From: an uncultured Oscillospiraceae bacterium
GTDB lineage: Bacteria; Bacillota; Clostridia; Oscillospirales; Ruminococcaceae
DNA: 33,398 bases
Assembly (NCBI GenBank): GCA_904397845.1
Contig: CAJFOX010000002.1
Location: 1-33,398, forward strand
Direction of reading: 5' to 3'
Position 1 is the first letter of the stretch; the number at the start of each line of letters is the position of its first letter. Positions 32,890 through 33,398 of this stretch are shown here, one piece after another. Below the pieces are notes generated by a model. That model had not been told where the DNA came from, did no database searches, and saw only the letters and a list, made by a program, of their open reading frames with translations. Both the position numbers and the translations under genes were made by a program.

Positions 32890-33398
32890 CTATTGACAGC
32901 TGTTCACCAGCCAGCGGAACAGATTGACAAAATCCTCAAACCGCTGCGCCAGGTTTTCCGGATGGAACTGCACGGCGAGGATCTTTTTGTCCATGCATTC
33001 CATGGCCTCCACAATACCGTCCGCCGCCGTTCCGGTAACGGTAAATCCCCTGGCGATGTCTTTCACCGCCTGGTGATGGAACGAGTTGGTCATAATTTTA
33101 TCCGATCCCATCAGCTGCCGGATAACGCTGTCTTCCTTCAAATCCACCCAGTGGAACGGCTCGTCCCGGTCGTCCATGCTGCCCACATGGGCCTGAACGC
33201 TCTGGGTTTGAGAGGCGATATCCTGGATCATATTTCCGCCAAAAGCCACGTTAATCACCTGCATGCCCCGGCAGACGCCGAACACCGGCTTTTTCGCCGC
33301 CACGCAGCCCTTGATCATCTGCATTTCAAACACATCCTGATCCATGTTGAAATAGCTCATACCACGCACTGGATCTTCGCCGTACAGGTGGGGCGCAA
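32890..33398 (-). CDS. Gamma-glutamyl-gamma-aminobutyrate hydrolase-like protein, 5' end beyond window
   Basis: The visible part (about 168 residues) is the C-terminal two thirds of a class I glutamine amidotransferase-like peptidase C26 (PuuD/YvdE type). It opens with PHLYGEDPVRG, then the nucleophile elbow VFGVCRGMQVIN with the catalytic Cys, and later VQFHPE with the catalytic His and Glu. The family cleaves gamma-glutamyl bonds. The reading frame runs open to the window edge at 33398, so the start lies outside. A GTG at 33369 is not the start. Confidence 0.9.
   Translation of the reverse strand, partial: APHLYGEDPVRGMSYFNMDQDVFEMQMIKGCVAAKKPVFGVCRGMQVINVAFGGNMIQDIASQTQSVQAHVGSMDDRDEPFHWVDLKEDSVIRQLMGSDKIMTNSFHHQAVKDIARGFTVTGTAADGIVEAMECMDKKILAVQFHPENLAQRFEDFVNLFRWLVNSCQ

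Overview
The window looks like a chromosomal stretch from a Gram-positive, low-to-mid GC Clostridia relative, probably of the Oscillospirales/Ruminococcaceae kind (inference). The evidence is strong AGGAGG-type ribosome binding sites, an alanine T-box leader before alaS, the tepA-ylzJ-ftsK(spoIIIE) synteny known from spore-forming Firmicutes, a DUF3006/MBL pair, the DUF711+ACT pair and an MBOAT/DHHW pair. It is almost entirely core-type genes. No insertion sequence, prophage, CRISPR array or rRNA is visible.

Layout. 1-262: two terminators and a minus-strand initiator tRNA with a near-consensus promoter. 436-1101 (+): HD-domain hydrolase. 1195-4360 (-): an overlapping cluster of YgiQ-type radical SAM protein, ComEC-like metallo-beta-lactamase and DUF3006 protein. 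4490-8956 (-): tepA, ylzJ, uppP and ftsK from one good promoter. 9233-10845 (+): two tandem paralogous DUF1624/HGSNAT-like membrane acyltransferases, both with TTG starts. 11046-12629 (+): a lone oligopeptide-binding lipoprotein. 12722-16469 (-): two HAD phosphatases, a GNAT, an amidohydrolase and a PnuC-type transporter. 16608-16907 (+): short MGMT-type protein. 17113-18432: two successive divergent modules, each an XRE regulator facing away from a 78-residue protein. The two 78-residue proteins are homologous to each other, and each intergenic gap carries its own palindromes over a promoter. 18468-19961 (-): glpK. 20157-24054 (+): promoter, T-box, alaS, HIT protein, phosphoribosyltransferase. 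24202-30590 (+): comEC, holA, RNase M5-like Toprim protein, MBOAT protein, DHHW-like protein. 30716-30976 (+): small membrane zinc-ribbon protein. 31096-32735 (-): ACT protein and DUF711 protein. 32890-33398 (-): class I glutamine amidotransferase-like peptidase cut by the window edge.

Most notable points. (1) The MBOAT/DHHW pair resembles the alginate/cell-wall O-acetylation pair, but both partners have lost their catalytic signature residues: the MBOAT histidines are Asn and Phe, and the DHHW motif reads DSRP with Gly at the usual serine position. This looks like a co-degenerated or re-purposed acyl-transfer system. (2) The duplicated XRE/78-aa modules keep a homologous small protein but use regulators of two different HTH types with two unrelated operators. 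This suggests a small uncharacterised regulatory system. (3) ComEC carries a C-terminal region without the metal-binding motifs of its nuclease domain, while a separate membrane-anchored ComEC-like MBL with intact motifs sits about 22 kb away. (4) Several leaders (holA, the zinc-ribbon gene, ygiQ) have complementary segments that could hide a ribosome binding site or form an attenuator.

All functional calls come from reading motifs by eye. No database search or folding program was run.
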